Positions 1 through 7,853 are shown, counted from the first letter of the stretch. The stretch: DNA of 16,904 bases from Symbiobacteriaceae bacterium (GCA_027356675.1 DAHVXO010000021.1:1-16904), one strand, 5' to 3'. Notes: generated by a model from the sequence alone, not told the origin. A program made the numbers and translations.

Positions 1-25
1 TGCAGTGCAGCCTGTGCGCAGTGTA

Positions 26-39
26 ACAAAACGATTACA
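26..39 (+). promoter_or_regulatory. Possible cre-like (CcpA) half-matched site upstream of the sugar ABC operon
   Basis: The 14 bases ACAAAACGATTACA match the catabolite-responsive-element pattern TGWNANCGNTNWCA at every position except the first two; the central CG and the right half fit fully. It lies about 100 bp before the GTG start of the binding-protein gene, a sensible place for carbon catabolite control of a carbohydrate importer. A site this degenerate can occur by chance, and no convincing promoter was recognised in 1-134, so this is a weak suggestion only. Confidence 0.22.
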
Positions 40-134
40 ACGTCGTCTCTCGTGCTACTTCCCACCTTAACAATCAAGTGTTACCATTGGGGCGGTTGAA
101 AATTCACACCCGTAAGATCAAAGGAGGCCGTACT

Positions 135-1466
135 GTGAGAAGGTTCAAGCGTACCCTGGCCCTCATTCTCGTCGCCGCTTTACTGGTGCTGGCTGGCTGC
201 TCGGGTACCAAGAAGGAAGAATCGCAGAAGGATGCGACTGCAGCCCCAGCGAAGAATGTTGAACTGAGCTTCTACTATCCGATCGCCGTCGGTGGTGCCA
301 TCCAGAAGACGATTGAGACCATGGTAGACGATTTCAATAAGGCCAACCCGAACATCAAGGTGACGCCCACCTTCGCCGGCAATTATGCCGAGACCATGAC
401 CAAGGTCCAGACCGCCATCAGCGGCGGCACCGCGCCCGATGTGGTCGTCCTGCTCTCCACCGATCTGTACACCCTGGTTGATATGAAAGCGATTGTCCCG
501 CTCGATGATTACATAAATGCCGATAAGGATGGCAAGGAGTACTTGAATGACTTCCTGCCCGCCTTCATGCTCAACAGTAAGCTGGATGGCAAGGTGTGGG
601 GCATCCCCTTCCAACGCTCGACCCCGGTCCTGTACTACAACAAGGAGCTGTTTAAGGCCGCCGGACTCGATCCGGAGAAGCCGCCGAAGAACTGGCAGGA
701 ACTACTGGACTTCGCCAAGCAGTTGACCAAGCCCGACGGCAGCCAGTGGGGCATCGAGATTCCGTCAGACGGTTACCCTTATTGGATCTTCGGCTCCTTC
801 TTCATTCAGGCTGGTAAGAACATCGTCAACGACAAGGGAACCGAAGTTTACTTCGATACACCCGAAGTCATCGAAGGTCTCGACTATATCCTGGGACTCT
901 CCAAGACCCACAAGGTCATGCCGCCCGGGGTCCTGGCCTGGGGCAACGTCCCGAATGACTCCATCGGTGGCAAGGCGGCCATGATCTATCACACGACCGG
1001 TTCGCTGGCCTCCATCAAGTCGAAGATGGATCCGTCCAAGTTCGGCGTGGCCTTCATGCCGGCCGGCAAGAAGGGTTACGGCGCCCCGACGGGCGGCGGC
1101 AACCTCTACGTCATCAACACGAAGAACAAGGACAAGATGGATGCTTCCTGGAAGTTCACTCGCTTCATGACCGAGCCCGAACGGCTCGCGAAGTGGGGTG
1201 TCGAATCCGGCTACGTGGCGGGCCGCAAGTCCGCTTGGGAGACCAAGCCCCTGAAGGATGCCGTCGCAGCCTTTCCCGGTTATGAGACGGCCAAGAAGCA
1301 GCTTGAGTTCGCCGACCGTGAGCTCTCCACGCATAAGAACCAGGAGATGTACAAGGCCTTCGGCGACCAGCTCCAGGCTGTGGTCAACGGCACCAAGGAT
1401 CCCAAGTCCGCCATGGCGCAGGCCCAAAAGGATGCCGAAGCCCTGCTCAAGGACTTCAAGAAGTAG
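135..1466 (+). CDS. Extracellular solute-binding lipoprotein of a carbohydrate ABC importer (UgpB-like, SBP family 1)
   Basis: This is the ligand-capturing lipoprotein of an ABC importer, anchored on the outer face of the membrane. I choose GTG 135 because AAAGGAGG (120-127) lies 7 bases before it; an in-frame GTG at 78 has no such site. The 443-residue product begins with basic residues (RRFKR), a hydrophobic stretch and the lipobox LAGC, with Cys22 the lipidation site, followed by a Lys/Glu/Ala-rich linker. The mature part has family-1 binding-protein features, notably the stretch PFQRSTPVLYYNKELFKAAG near residue 175, which closely resembles UgpB (glycerol-3-phosphate) and related sugar-binding proteins. 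Two permease genes follow in the same direction, the first 27 bases downstream. The substrate cannot be fixed from sequence; a glycerol-3-phosphate-type or oligosaccharide ligand is most likely. Confidence 0.9.
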   Translation: MRRFKRTLALILVAALLVLAGCSGTKKEESQKDATAAPAKNVELSFYYPIAVGGAIQKTIETMVDDFNKANPNIKVTPTFAGNYAETMTKVQTAISGGTAPDVVVLLSTDLYTLVDMKAIVPLDDYINADKDGKEYLNDFLPAFMLNSKLDGKVWGIPFQRSTPVLYYNKELFKAAGLDPEKPPKNWQELLDFAKQLTKPDGSQWGIEIPSDGYPYWIFGSFFIQAGKNIVNDKGTEVYFDTPEVIEGLDYILGLSKTHKVMPPGVLAWGNVPNDSIGGKAAMIYHTTGSLASIKSKMDPSKFGVAFMPAGKKGYGAPTGGGNLYVINTKNKDKMDASWKFTRFMTEPERLAKWGVESGYVAGRKSAWETKPLKDAVAAFPGYETAKKQLEFADRELSTHKNQEMYKAFGDQLQAVVNGTKDPKSAMAQAQKDAEALLKDFKK

Positions 1467-1493
1467 CAACTCATCGAACTGGAGGCAACCGTT

Positions 1494-2420
1494 TTGGCAG
1501 GCGACGCGACAAGCGCTGCAGCCGCCGGCGCCCCCGTGAAGAGGCAGGCCCCCGGGCTCCGCTGGGGGCCTTACCTCTTACTGCTGCCCTCGGCGATCAT
1601 GCTGACCGTATTCACGCTCTATCCGATGGCGGCTTCGGGGGTCTTGGCCCTCTTCAAGGCTGACATGGCCCACCCGGATCCGGTCTGGGGCGGCCTCCAG
1701 AACTTCCGGGACGTATTCTCCTCAGAGATCTTCCGCATCGTGATGCGCAACACGGTGGTGTTTGCTGTGGGCACGATCCCTTTATCGGTCGGGCTCGCCC
1801 TATTTCTGGCGATCCAACTGAACCGTAAAGTGCAGGGCGTGGCCTTCCTGCGAGCAGCCTTCTTCTACCCCACCATGCTGCCGCTGGTCAGCGCGGCTTC
1901 GATCTGGATTTTCATGTTCAATCCACACTACGGACCGGTCAATTACATGGTGCGGTTCTTCGGCGGGTCGTCGTTGAACTGGCTGGGGACGCCGGGTCTG
2001 GCGCTCCCGGCCATCATGGTCGTCTCGATCTGGAAGGATGCCGGCTACTTCATGATCTTCTATCTGGCGGGGCTGCAGAATCTGCCGTCGGATGTCTTCG
2101 AGGCCGCAGAGCTGGACGGCGCCTCCCGCTGGCAGCAGTTCTGGCGCATCACCTTCCCCCTTCTGATGCCCACCACGCTGTTCGTCTCGACGATCAGCTT
2201 TATCAACGCCTTCAAGACGGTCGATCAGATTTTTATCATGACCGCGGGCGGTCCGCAGAACGCCACCAACCTCCTGCTGTACCACGTCTTTGAGCTCACT
2301 TTCTCGTTCTTTGACAAGGGCAAGGGTGCGGCAGCATCGGTGGTGCTGATTGCAATTCTATTGGTGGCGGCACTGTTCAATCAGTTCTACGTAGACAAGC
2401 GGGTGCACTACGATGGGTAA
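1494..2420 (+). CDS. Carbohydrate ABC transporter permease (MalF/UgpA type)
   Basis: First of two membrane subunits forming the translocation channel. TTG 1494 is chosen because GGAGG at 1481-1485 lies 8 bases before it. The 308-residue protein starts with an Ala/Pro-rich cytoplasmic tail, then about six hydrophobic segments (for example residues 27-50, 86-108, 120-142, 170-192, 225-245 and 280-300). The cytoplasmic EAA loop that docks the ATPase is at residues 203-222 (EAAELDGAS...ITFP). The stretch VDQIFIMTAGGPQNATNLLL is typical of the MalF/UgpA class. Its stop overlaps the start of the next permease by 8 bases, so the two are translationally coupled. No ATPase gene is in the window; a shared MsmX/UgpC-type ATPase elsewhere is the usual solution in Gram-positive bacteria. 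Confidence 0.92.
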   Translation: MAGDATSAAAAGAPVKRQAPGLRWGPYLLLLPSAIMLTVFTLYPMAASGVLALFKADMAHPDPVWGGLQNFRDVFSSEIFRIVMRNTVVFAVGTIPLSVGLALFLAIQLNRKVQGVAFLRAAFFYPTMLPLVSAASIWIFMFNPHYGPVNYMVRFFGGSSLNWLGTPGLALPAIMVVSIWKDAGYFMIFYLAGLQNLPSDVFEAAELDGASRWQQFWRITFPLLMPTTLFVSTISFINAFKTVDQIFIMTAGGPQNATNLLLYHVFELTFSFFDKGKGAAASVVLIAILLVAALFNQFYVDKRVHYDG

Positions 2421-3243
2421 GCGGATGCGGCTCGCTGATTGGGCGCTCTATGGGCTGACCGCCGCACTGGCGCTGGCCTGGCTGATCCCGTTGGTGTGGA
2501 CGGTGGCGACGTCCGTCCGTCCAGAAAAAGTGCCCGTAGGATCTGGCTCCATGTGGTGGGGCGGGAGCGCTACACTCGCCAACTTCGGCCGCGCATGGAA
2601 CGTGGCGCCCTTCGGCACGTTCTATATGAACACAATTATCATCGTGGTGGGGATTCTCTGCGTACAGTTGGTGCTGATCACCCTGGGCGGCTACGTATTT
2701 GCCCGGATGAACTTTTGGGGCAAGGACCTCCTGTTCATCCTCTTCCTGCTCCAGTTGATGGTGCCCGCCGAGGCCCTGATCGTGCCCAACTTCACCACCA
2801 TTCGCTGGCTCGGGCTGGTGGACACGCGCACTGCGATCATGCTGCCGTACGTGGCTTCCGCCTTCGGCACCTTCCTGTTGCGCCAGACGTTCAAACAGGT
2901 GCCCAAGGATCTCGAAGAGGCCTCGGTGATCGATGGCTGCAACCCGCTCCAGACGCTCTGGCATGTGTTCATCCCCGTGGCGCGGCCAACGCTGGTGGCC
3001 TTCGGGCTGGTCTCGGTGAGCTACCACTGGAACAATTTCTTCTGGCCGCTGATCATCACCAATTCCAACAAGGTCCGGCCGCTTACGGTGGGTCTCGCCA
3101 TGCTCACCAAGTCATCCGAATCCGGCGCCGACTGGTCGGTGATTACGGCTGGGACGATGATCGTGGTAAGCCCGCTCCTGGTCGCCTTCTTCCTCTTCCA
3201 GAAGCAGTTCATCAACAGCTTCATGCGGTCCGGGCTGAAGTAG
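2413..3243 (+). CDS. Carbohydrate ABC transporter permease (MalG/UgpE type)
   Basis: Second membrane subunit of the importer, 276 residues, about the usual size for the MalG/UgpE class. The ATG at 2413 overlaps the end of the upstream permease by 8 bases, in keeping with equimolar synthesis of the pair. The N-terminal helix (residues 12-34) and VWTVATSVRP are typical of the class. The EAA loop is at residues 168-188 (EEASVIDGC...FIPVA), and the protein ends with a short basic tail. This is the last gene of the operon; the next plus-strand feature is the hairpin at 3371-3398. The 128 bases between the stop and that hairpin show no gene. Confidence 0.92.
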   Translation: MGKRMRLADWALYGLTAALALAWLIPLVWTVATSVRPEKVPVGSGSMWWGGSATLANFGRAWNVAPFGTFYMNTIIIVVGILCVQLVLITLGGYVFARMNFWGKDLLFILFLLQLMVPAEALIVPNFTTIRWLGLVDTRTAIMLPYVASAFGTFLLRQTFKQVPKDLEEASVIDGCNPLQTLWHVFIPVARPTLVAFGLVSVSYHWNNFFWPLIITNSNKVRPLTVGLAMLTKSSESGADWSVITAGTMIVVSPLLVAFFLFQKQFINSFMRSGLK

Positions 3244-3370
3244 GAGCAGGAACGTCAGCGCGTCATCCGTTCTTCCCGTATGGAGCGCAAGAAGTGCGCG
3301 GCGAGCGTCAGCATCGCAATCACCCCCTCGTAACGAGCATATTTGCGCCGACCCTCGGGCGGACAAGCAA

Positions 3371-3398
3371 GAGCAGCCGGGTCCATCCCCGGCTGCTC
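3371..3398. terminator. Bidirectional terminator-like hairpin between the ABC operon and the htrA-like gene
   Basis: GAGCAGCCGG (3371-3380) pairs perfectly with CCGGCTGCTC (3389-3398), extended by G3381-C3388, around a 6-base loop. It sits between two convergent genes (stops at 3243 on plus and 3422 on minus). The T-run is poor on both sides (GGTCATTTC on plus, TTGCTTGT on minus), so it may act as a weak or shared terminator. Confidence 0.65.
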
Positions 3399-3421
3399 GG
3401 TCATTTCACAAGATCGGGAGC

Positions 3422-4309
3422 TTACCCGGCCGCGACGGCCGGCATCTCCTCGACCCGCACGTCGCGCTCCACCAGCCGTCCGCCGCGCAGGACCTGGAGC
3501 CGAATCTCCCGGCCCACCTCCGTCCGGCGGATCTGGCGACGGAGTGCCGCCATGGAAGGCGTGGGCACCCCATCGGCCGCGACGATCATGTCGAATTCAT
3601 GCAATCCCCCCCGGTGCGATGGTCCACCCGGCTCCACACCGGCCACGACTACCCCCCGTTCGGGCAGGTCCAGCGCCCGAGCCATCACCGGGTCGAGCAC
3701 CTCGGTGGTGCCGGCGATTCCGACCCAGGGATGCTGGGCTCGACCGCCGCGGCGGAATTGTTCCACCACGGTCTCCACCTGCCATGAAGGGATGGCGAAG
3801 CCGATATTCTGCCCCTGGGCCAGTACCATGGTTGGAATGCCGACCAGATGACCGGCCAGGTCGACGAGGGCCCCGCCGCTGTTGCCGGGGTTGATGGCGG
3901 CATCGGTCTGAATCAGCCCGTCCAGGCCGCCGACCATCCGATCGATGGAACTGACCACACCCGTTGTGACGGTCCAACCAAACCCGTACGGATTGCCAAT
4001 AGCCATGACCAGTTTGCCGGGGAGGATGGACTCCTCTGCGGCCAGCGTGACCCGTGCCGCCACCGGTGCCTCAGTCTCGACCAGGGCCAGGTCGTACGCC
4101 CGATCAGCCGCGATCACTCGGCCGGAACGCGTCACACCGTCGGCAAAGGTCAGAGACGGGTTGGGATTGTTGCCGACCACGTGGGCGTTGGTGATGACGG
4201 AACGCTTGTCCAGCAGGACACCGGACCCCTGACCCCGGCCGCTCTTGACCTGAACGACTCCGGGACCGACCTCGGACGCCACTTTGACAAATGGTTCGCC
4301 AGTCAGCAT
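3422..4309 (-). CDS. HtrA/DegP-type trypsin-like serine protease with one PDZ domain, lacking a membrane anchor
   Basis: A protein-quality-control protease of the S1C family. With ATG 4309 as the start the product is 295 residues: protease domain about 5-190 with the catalytic triad His43 (NAHVVG), Asp73 (AYDLAL) and Ser144 (PGNSGG), then a PDZ domain about 195-285 (GVEPGGPSHRGGL). An in-frame GTG at 4318 is possible, but that GTG is the tail of the ribosome binding site TGAGGTG, which lies 6 bases before ATG 4309. Most HtrA proteins of Gram-positive bacteria carry an N-terminal membrane segment or signal peptide; here the protein starts directly with the protease domain, so it is probably cytoplasmic, unless an upstream start was missed. 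It is transcribed convergently with the ABC operon and appears to be monocistronic. Confidence 0.88.
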   Translation of the reverse strand: MLTGEPFVKVASEVGPGVVQVKSGRGQGSGVLLDKRSVITNAHVVGNNPNPSLTFADGVTRSGRVIAADRAYDLALVETEAPVAARVTLAAEESILPGKLVMAIGNPYGFGWTVTTGVVSSIDRMVGGLDGLIQTDAAINPGNSGGALVDLAGHLVGIPTMVLAQGQNIGFAIPSWQVETVVEQFRRGGRAQHPWVGIAGTTEVLDPVMARALDLPERGVVVAGVEPGGPSHRGGLHEFDMIVAADGVPTPSMAALRRQIRRTEVGREIRLQVLRGGRLVERDVRVEEMPAVAAG

Positions 4310-4324
4310 TGCCTGCACCTCACT

Positions 4325-4353
4325 TGACGTTCTTTGTCTTTCTGACGTTCCTT
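4325..4353 (-). repeat. Two 11-bp direct repeats in the htrA-like leader (possible operator)
   Basis: On the plus strand TGACGTTCTTT (4325-4335) and TGACGTTCCTT (4343-4353) differ at one base and are 18 bp apart, close to two helical turns. They lie 16-44 bp upstream of the htrA-like ATG. Position and spacing would suit binding of a regulator, but no known operator was recognised. Confidence 0.35.
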
Positions 4354-4461
4354 GACCAAAATGAGATACGCCCGTTCGTGTGCCCGGTGGCTACCCTTCG
4401 CATCCTGAAATCGTGCGCTATCGGATCGGTGGAAAACTGGCGATCAGAGAGCGCGCAAAAC

Positions 4462-4509
4462 GGAAGACCAGCCCCGCATCCCTCCCTGGGCATGCGGGGC
4501 TGATCTTCC
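4462..4509 (-). terminator. Rho-independent terminator of the cotSA-like gene
   Basis: Eighteen bases at 4462-4479 pair with 4492-4509 with a single mismatch, around a 12-base loop; the core is CAGCCCCGCAT/ATGCGGGGCTG. Read on the minus strand, the hairpin begins 15 bases after the glycosyltransferase stop and is followed by GTTTTG. This is a strong intrinsic terminator. It also separates the coat operon from the htrA-like gene. Confidence 0.8.
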
Positions 4510-4524
4510 TTTGCCTGGAGGGGC

Positions 4525-5661
4525 CTATCTGCCCCAGGTCTCCAGAATCTCTTTGGCAACACGGGCCCAACCGTACCGCTTTTCGGCCAGAGCCCTGCCC
4601 CGGTCCCCCATCTCCTGGCGGCTCCGATCGCTCCGGAGGATGGTGGAGAGCGCCTCGGCAAAGGCGGAGGGGTCCTGTGGCTGCGCCACCACCAGCCCGT
4701 TGCCTGCCCCTGCGACCACCTCAGGATTGCCCCCGCGGGCCGTCGTGATGATCGGCAGTCCTGCCGCCATGGCTTCGTAGTGCACCCGTGCCAGAGGCTC
4801 TTCCCACTGCGAGGGGCACACAAAGACATCGCCGGCCCAGAACCACTTATGGACCTGGTCCGGGGCCACAAACCCCGTCGTCACCACCGGCAGGGGGGAG
4901 CGGGCAGCCAGGGCACGCACGTATGCGACGTAATCGCTGACCTTGTCCTCGCCGTACCACTTGCTCCCGACCAGGACCAGCGCCGCGTCGGGGTGACGCT
5001 TTGCCAGTTCCGGCATGGCCCGCACCAGAATGTCGGCGCCCTTTTTCGGGGAGAGCCGGCCCACGAACAGGATCACGTCGCGCCCCGACAGCTTGTGCTC
5101 CCGGTGCAGCGCGTCGCGGGTCTGCTGCGCCTCGGGTCCGGTCGAGGGGGTGAAGCGGTCCAGGTCCACGCCGGAATAGATGGTCCGGAGCTTGGTCTTG
5201 GCCTGGGGATAGCTCTTGGCGATCGTGCGTCCTACATAGTCGCTCACCGTGATGATGCGCTCCACCTGCTCGATTGCCGCAGCGGCCTCCTCCGGGCTAA
5301 TCTTCTGCGGACCAAACATATCGTTGTGCATGCTCAGGACAATGTGCGCCTGGGGTGCGGCCGCCCGCACGACCTGCACCAGGCGGGGGCGGTTAAAGAT
5401 GTGGATCACATCGAACGTGTGCCGCCCCAGGTAGTCTGCGATCGCGGCGCCGTAGATGTCAAGGTCTCCGCCAGGCATTCGGGCATGGCGGACCCGGCCA
5501 TCGGTCTCCCGTCCGGGAAGCTGCTCATCAGTGATACCCACGATCGTGAGGCCGCACCGGGCCGACAGCAACGGGGCAAGTGCCGCAATATACGTCTGGA
5601 TGGCCCCCCCCCGGACCGGCGGCACAGGTAGCTTCTCGGTGCAGATCATCAGTGCTTTCAC
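4525..5661 (-). CDS. cotSA: CotSA-like spore-coat glycosyltransferase (GT-B fold, family 4)
   Basis: A predicted GT4 retaining glycosyltransferase of 378 residues, close to the size of B. subtilis CotSA. The N-terminus TEKLPVPPVRGGAIQTY carries the glycine-rich acceptor-side loop. Then come the family stretches HNDMFGPQKISPEEA, IITVSDYVG and YSGVDLDRF, the C-terminal domain FVGRLSPKKGAD (about residue 199), and the EX7E donor-site motif Glu288/Glu296 within SQWEEPLARVHYEAMAAG. All are characteristic of CotSA relatives. GTG 5661 is chosen because GGGAGG lies about 10 bases upstream and because it shares GTGA with the stop of the cotS 3' segment, implying translational coupling. Whichever RNA carries this gene would normally come from the cotS promoter, now almost 9 kb away, so expression may depend on removal of the inserted element. 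The sugar donor is unknown. Confidence 0.87.
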   Translation of the reverse strand: MKALMICTEKLPVPPVRGGAIQTYIAALAPLLSARCGLTIVGITDEQLPGRETDGRVRHARMPGGDLDIYGAAIADYLGRHTFDVIHIFNRPRLVQVVRAAAPQAHIVLSMHNDMFGPQKISPEEAAAAIEQVERIITVSDYVGRTIAKSYPQAKTKLRTIYSGVDLDRFTPSTGPEAQQTRDALHREHKLSGRDVILFVGRLSPKKGADILVRAMPELAKRHPDAALVLVGSKWYGEDKVSDYVAYVRALAARSPLPVVTTGFVAPDQVHKWFWAGDVFVCPSQWEEPLARVHYEAMAAGLPIITTARGGNPEVVAGAGNGLVVAQPQDPSAFAEALSTILRSDRSRQEMGDRGRALAEKRYGWARVAKEILETWGR

Positions 5662-6054
5662 CTTACACTGCCCTCCCATTTCAGGCCCAATTCCTTGAGC
5701 GCCGCCCATTTGGTGGTGTCGGTCTCCACCAGGCGATGGAGAAGCGCATCAGTCTCGGCGTTTAGGAAGGTAGGGTCGAATACCATCTCTTTAAGGTGCT
5801 TATAGAACTCGTTGGGGAGGGCCATGTCGATCAGCAGCACCTGGTACAGGTCCGACTCGATCCGGCAGGCCTTGTCATAGGCATCGATCATGCCTTTCAT
5901 GAACGCAGGGTCCCATACGCCCAGGTCGTCCATGGTGCTGGTGATCAGCTTACGTAGGTCGCGGATCGCCAGGTCGTAAGCCACACCGTCCAGGTCGATA
6001 ATCCAGACGCCCCCCGGCCCCATCTGGCCGTTGGACCAGCCGTAATCCTGATGA
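5658..6054 (-). CDS. cotS: cotS-like spore-coat kinase gene, 3' segment (split by the inserted element)
   Basis: This is the C-terminal part of a CotS-family protein (a kinase-fold coat protein related to aminoglycoside phosphotransferases). It has no start of its own: reading from the 10-bp repeat at 6045-6054 it continues the catalytic loop as YGWSNGQ, then the metal-binding WIIDLDG and the family signature YDLAIRDLRKLI. The remaining helices end at residue 402 of the reconstructed protein. The open frame runs on to about 6299, but that extension overlaps the recombinase gene on the other strand and lacks CotS features. The conserved residues and frame are intact, so this is not a decaying pseudogene. 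The 5' half is at 14944-15765. Stop and downstream GTG overlap as GTGA. Confidence 0.88.
6045..6054 (+). repeat. attL core: left copy of the 10-bp direct repeat
   Basis: ATCCTGATGA. On the minus strand it reads TCATCAGGAT and encodes His-Gln-Asp of the cotS catalytic loop. To its left is cotS sequence; to its right is element sequence leading to the recombinase start 58 bp away. The actual crossover dinucleotide within the 10 bp cannot be fixed from one sequence. Confidence 0.85.
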
Positions 6055-6071
6055 ATGACGGCAAGGTACAA

Positions 6072-6098
6072 CCTGCGCGAGCGTATGCTGTGCGCAGG
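6072..6098 (+). promoter_or_regulatory. Inverted repeat in the recombinase leader, overlapping its ribosome binding site
   Basis: CCTGCGC (6072-6078) and GCGCAGG (6092-6098) form a perfect 7-bp inverted repeat around 13 bases. Its right arm runs into the purine-rich ribosome binding site AGGGGGGTG (6096-6104) of the recombinase. As RNA it would partly mask that site; as DNA it could bind a repressor or the recombinase. It lies 18 bp from the att core. Confidence 0.5.
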
Positions 6099-6112
6099 GG
6101 GGTGCCTGTGCG

Positions 6113-7645
6113 GTGTTGAGCCCGTCCGAAGCGGCGCCCGATAAGGTGGCCGTCTACATTCGCTGGTCCACGGACGATCAGGGTGAAGGTACGACCCTGG
6201 CGGTCCAGGCCGAGCGATGCCAGCATTTCCTGGCGTCGCAGGGGTGGGTCTACCGGCCTGATCTCCTTTACGTGGATGAGGGATGGAGTGGGGGTACACT
6301 CGACCGACCGGCCCTGCGCCGCCTGCGAGACGATGTGGACCGCGGGTTGGTCCACTGCGTCGTGGTCTATAAGATCGACCGGCTGTCGCGCTCGGTGGTC
6401 GATATCGTGCAACTCGTCCTGAGAGAGTGGGATGGCCGTTGCTTCGTGAAGTCGACCACGGAGGATGTCAACACGCTGACGCCGGCGGGGAAGGTGTTCT
6501 TCTACATCCTGGTCTCATTCGCCGAGTATGAACGAAGCGTGATCCGAGAACGCACCATGGGTGGGAAGATTAAGCGGGCCGAGCAAGGACTGAACCCCGG
6601 GTTCCGGCCACCTTATGGTCTCACGCGGGGTCCCTCCCCTGGGACCTTTGCGGTGGTGGAGCACGAGGCAAACGTCGTTCGTCGCCTGTTCGACCTGTAT
6701 CGCCTGGGATATGGAGCGCATCAGATCGCCCGAATGCTCGATACTGCGCAACCGCTGCACCGGGGGCGGGTGTGGGCCCCCCTCACAGTGCGGCGCATGT
6801 TGGCTAATCCCGCGTATGCCGGTATCCTGGCCTACGGGCGGACGGTCCGGACGGGACGAAAGCCGGCGGTGCAGCGCCTTGCGACACCCCGCTACTGCGA
6901 GGTCCCGGGGGCCCTGCCTCCCATCGTTGCCGAAGGCCTGTGGAAGGAAGTGCAGGAGCGGCTGCAGGCGGGGAGGCGCCGCCGAAGTCCCCCGAGGGCG
7001 GAGGCTGCCCCGGCGGCCACCGGTGCGTTCCTGTTGGCCGGTCTCGCCGCGTGCCGCTGCGGCGCCCCCGTGCACGGCAAACGGGTGGGACGATATCGTT
7101 ATTACTATTGCTCCGCCCGCAAACGGCGAGGCCAGACCGCTTGTGCTGCCGGTCATGTGCAGGCCGAGCCTGCGGAGGCCGCATTGGAGCGGCAGGTGCG
7201 AGACGTATTGTCCGCTGCTTTGGACGGGGCGATGTGGCAGAAGGCCATGTGCGCTGCCCTGGAGCGAGAGACCCGGGAGGCGACCGCAGGTCTGGCTCAG
7301 GCGCGGTCCGAGCGGGAGGCATTGACCGAGCGCACACGCCGCCTGGAACGCGACTACCGCAGCGGCGGCCTGCCAGCAGATCTCTATACCTCAGAACTGG
7401 CGGCGCTTGAGCAGGCCAGCCAGGGCTTGGAGCACCGGATGACCGCTCTTGCGGTACGGCTGGAGCAGTGTTCCGCAGTCCTGCCCGAAATCGCCGGCAG
7501 TCCTGCCCCAGGTGAGGCCTGGGACGAGCTGGCGGGAGTTGAGCGCCAGGAACTTCTGAACAAGCTGGCGGTGTCGGTGGAGGTGTTCCGGCAGGCTGGC
7601 ACCCCCGACCCACCGGAGATGCGGGTCCAGTGGGTCAGACTCTAA
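6113..7645 (+). CDS. Large serine recombinase (site-specific integrase/excisionase)
   Basis: This enzyme is predicted to recombine the two att sites by double-strand cleavage through a serine-DNA linkage. The 510-residue protein has a resolvase N-terminal domain (about 11-155) with YIRWS, catalytic Ser19 and Arg17, plus KIDRLSRS (87-94). A recombinase domain follows (about 160-285, GFRPPYGL and the NPAYAG motif), then a zinc ribbon with Cys314, Cys316, Cys333 and Cys344. Next come a coiled-coil stretch (about 375-455) and a C-terminal tail. All are standard for large serine integrases such as SpoIVCA or SprA. GTG 6113 has AGGGGGGTG about 8 bases upstream; a TTG follows directly at 6116. The gene starts 58 bp inside the left end of the element. 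It is opposite in direction to the cotS fragments and the nitrate operon. Confidence 0.93.
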   Translation: MLSPSEAAPDKVAVYIRWSTDDQGEGTTLAVQAERCQHFLASQGWVYRPDLLYVDEGWSGGTLDRPALRRLRDDVDRGLVHCVVVYKIDRLSRSVVDIVQLVLREWDGRCFVKSTTEDVNTLTPAGKVFFYILVSFAEYERSVIRERTMGGKIKRAEQGLNPGFRPPYGLTRGPSPGTFAVVEHEANVVRRLFDLYRLGYGAHQIARMLDTAQPLHRGRVWAPLTVRRMLANPAYAGILAYGRTVRTGRKPAVQRLATPRYCEVPGALPPIVAEGLWKEVQERLQAGRRRRSPPRAEAAPAATGAFLLAGLAACRCGAPVHGKRVGRYRYYYCSARKRRGQTACAAGHVQAEPAEAALERQVRDVLSAALDGAMWQKAMCAALERETREATAGLAQARSEREALTERTRRLERDYRSGGLPADLYTSELAALEQASQGLEHRMTALAVRLEQCSAVLPEIAGSPAPGEAWDELAGVERQELLNKLAVSVEVFRQAGTPDPPEMRVQWVRL

Positions 7646-7676
7646 TGGAGAACCCAAGTGGCCGGAGGTGTTGCCG

Positions 7677-7853
7677 ATGCAGGTTCAGGTGGTGGAAGAC
7701 TGGGTGGATGATCATGTGCGGGCTGAAGGGGCCAGAGCCCATCTGGCAGCGATTGCGCTGCACCTCGCCTCTCGCCGGTTGACCACCCAGCTTGAGCGCA
7801 ATCGAAAAGGCGCAGGCACCCCGCAAGGAGATGGCTACGCCCGGCGGAACTAG
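7677..7853 (+). CDS. Small 58-residue protein, candidate recombination directionality factor
   Basis: ATG 7677 is preceded by GGAGGTG (7664-7670) with ideal 6-base spacing and lies 31 bases after the recombinase stop, so the two are probably cotranscribed. The protein is acidic at its N-terminus (VEDWVDDHVRAEG), has an alanine-rich helix-forming middle (AHLAAIALHLASRRL) and a basic tail rich in Arg, Lys and Gly. No known family was recognised. Small proteins encoded beside or within serine-integrase elements often control direction; SprB of SP-beta, also about this size, is required for excision during sporulation. The function here is inference from size and place, since directionality factors share little sequence. 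It ends 10 bp from the stop of the convergent gene. Confidence 0.6.
   Translation: MQVQVVEDWVDDHVRAEGARAHLAAIALHLASRRLTTQLERNRKGAGTPQGDGYARRN

Noticed and set aside
2439..3851. 470-codon plus-strand frame overlapping the second permease and htrA-like gene
   Set aside because: It is the +2 shadow of a clear permease and runs antisense through the protease; composition is typical of a GC-rich non-coding frame.
6055..6299. Minus-strand extension of the cotS 3' fragment upstream of the repeat
   Set aside because: It overlaps the recombinase coding strand, has no CotS features and lies inside the element.
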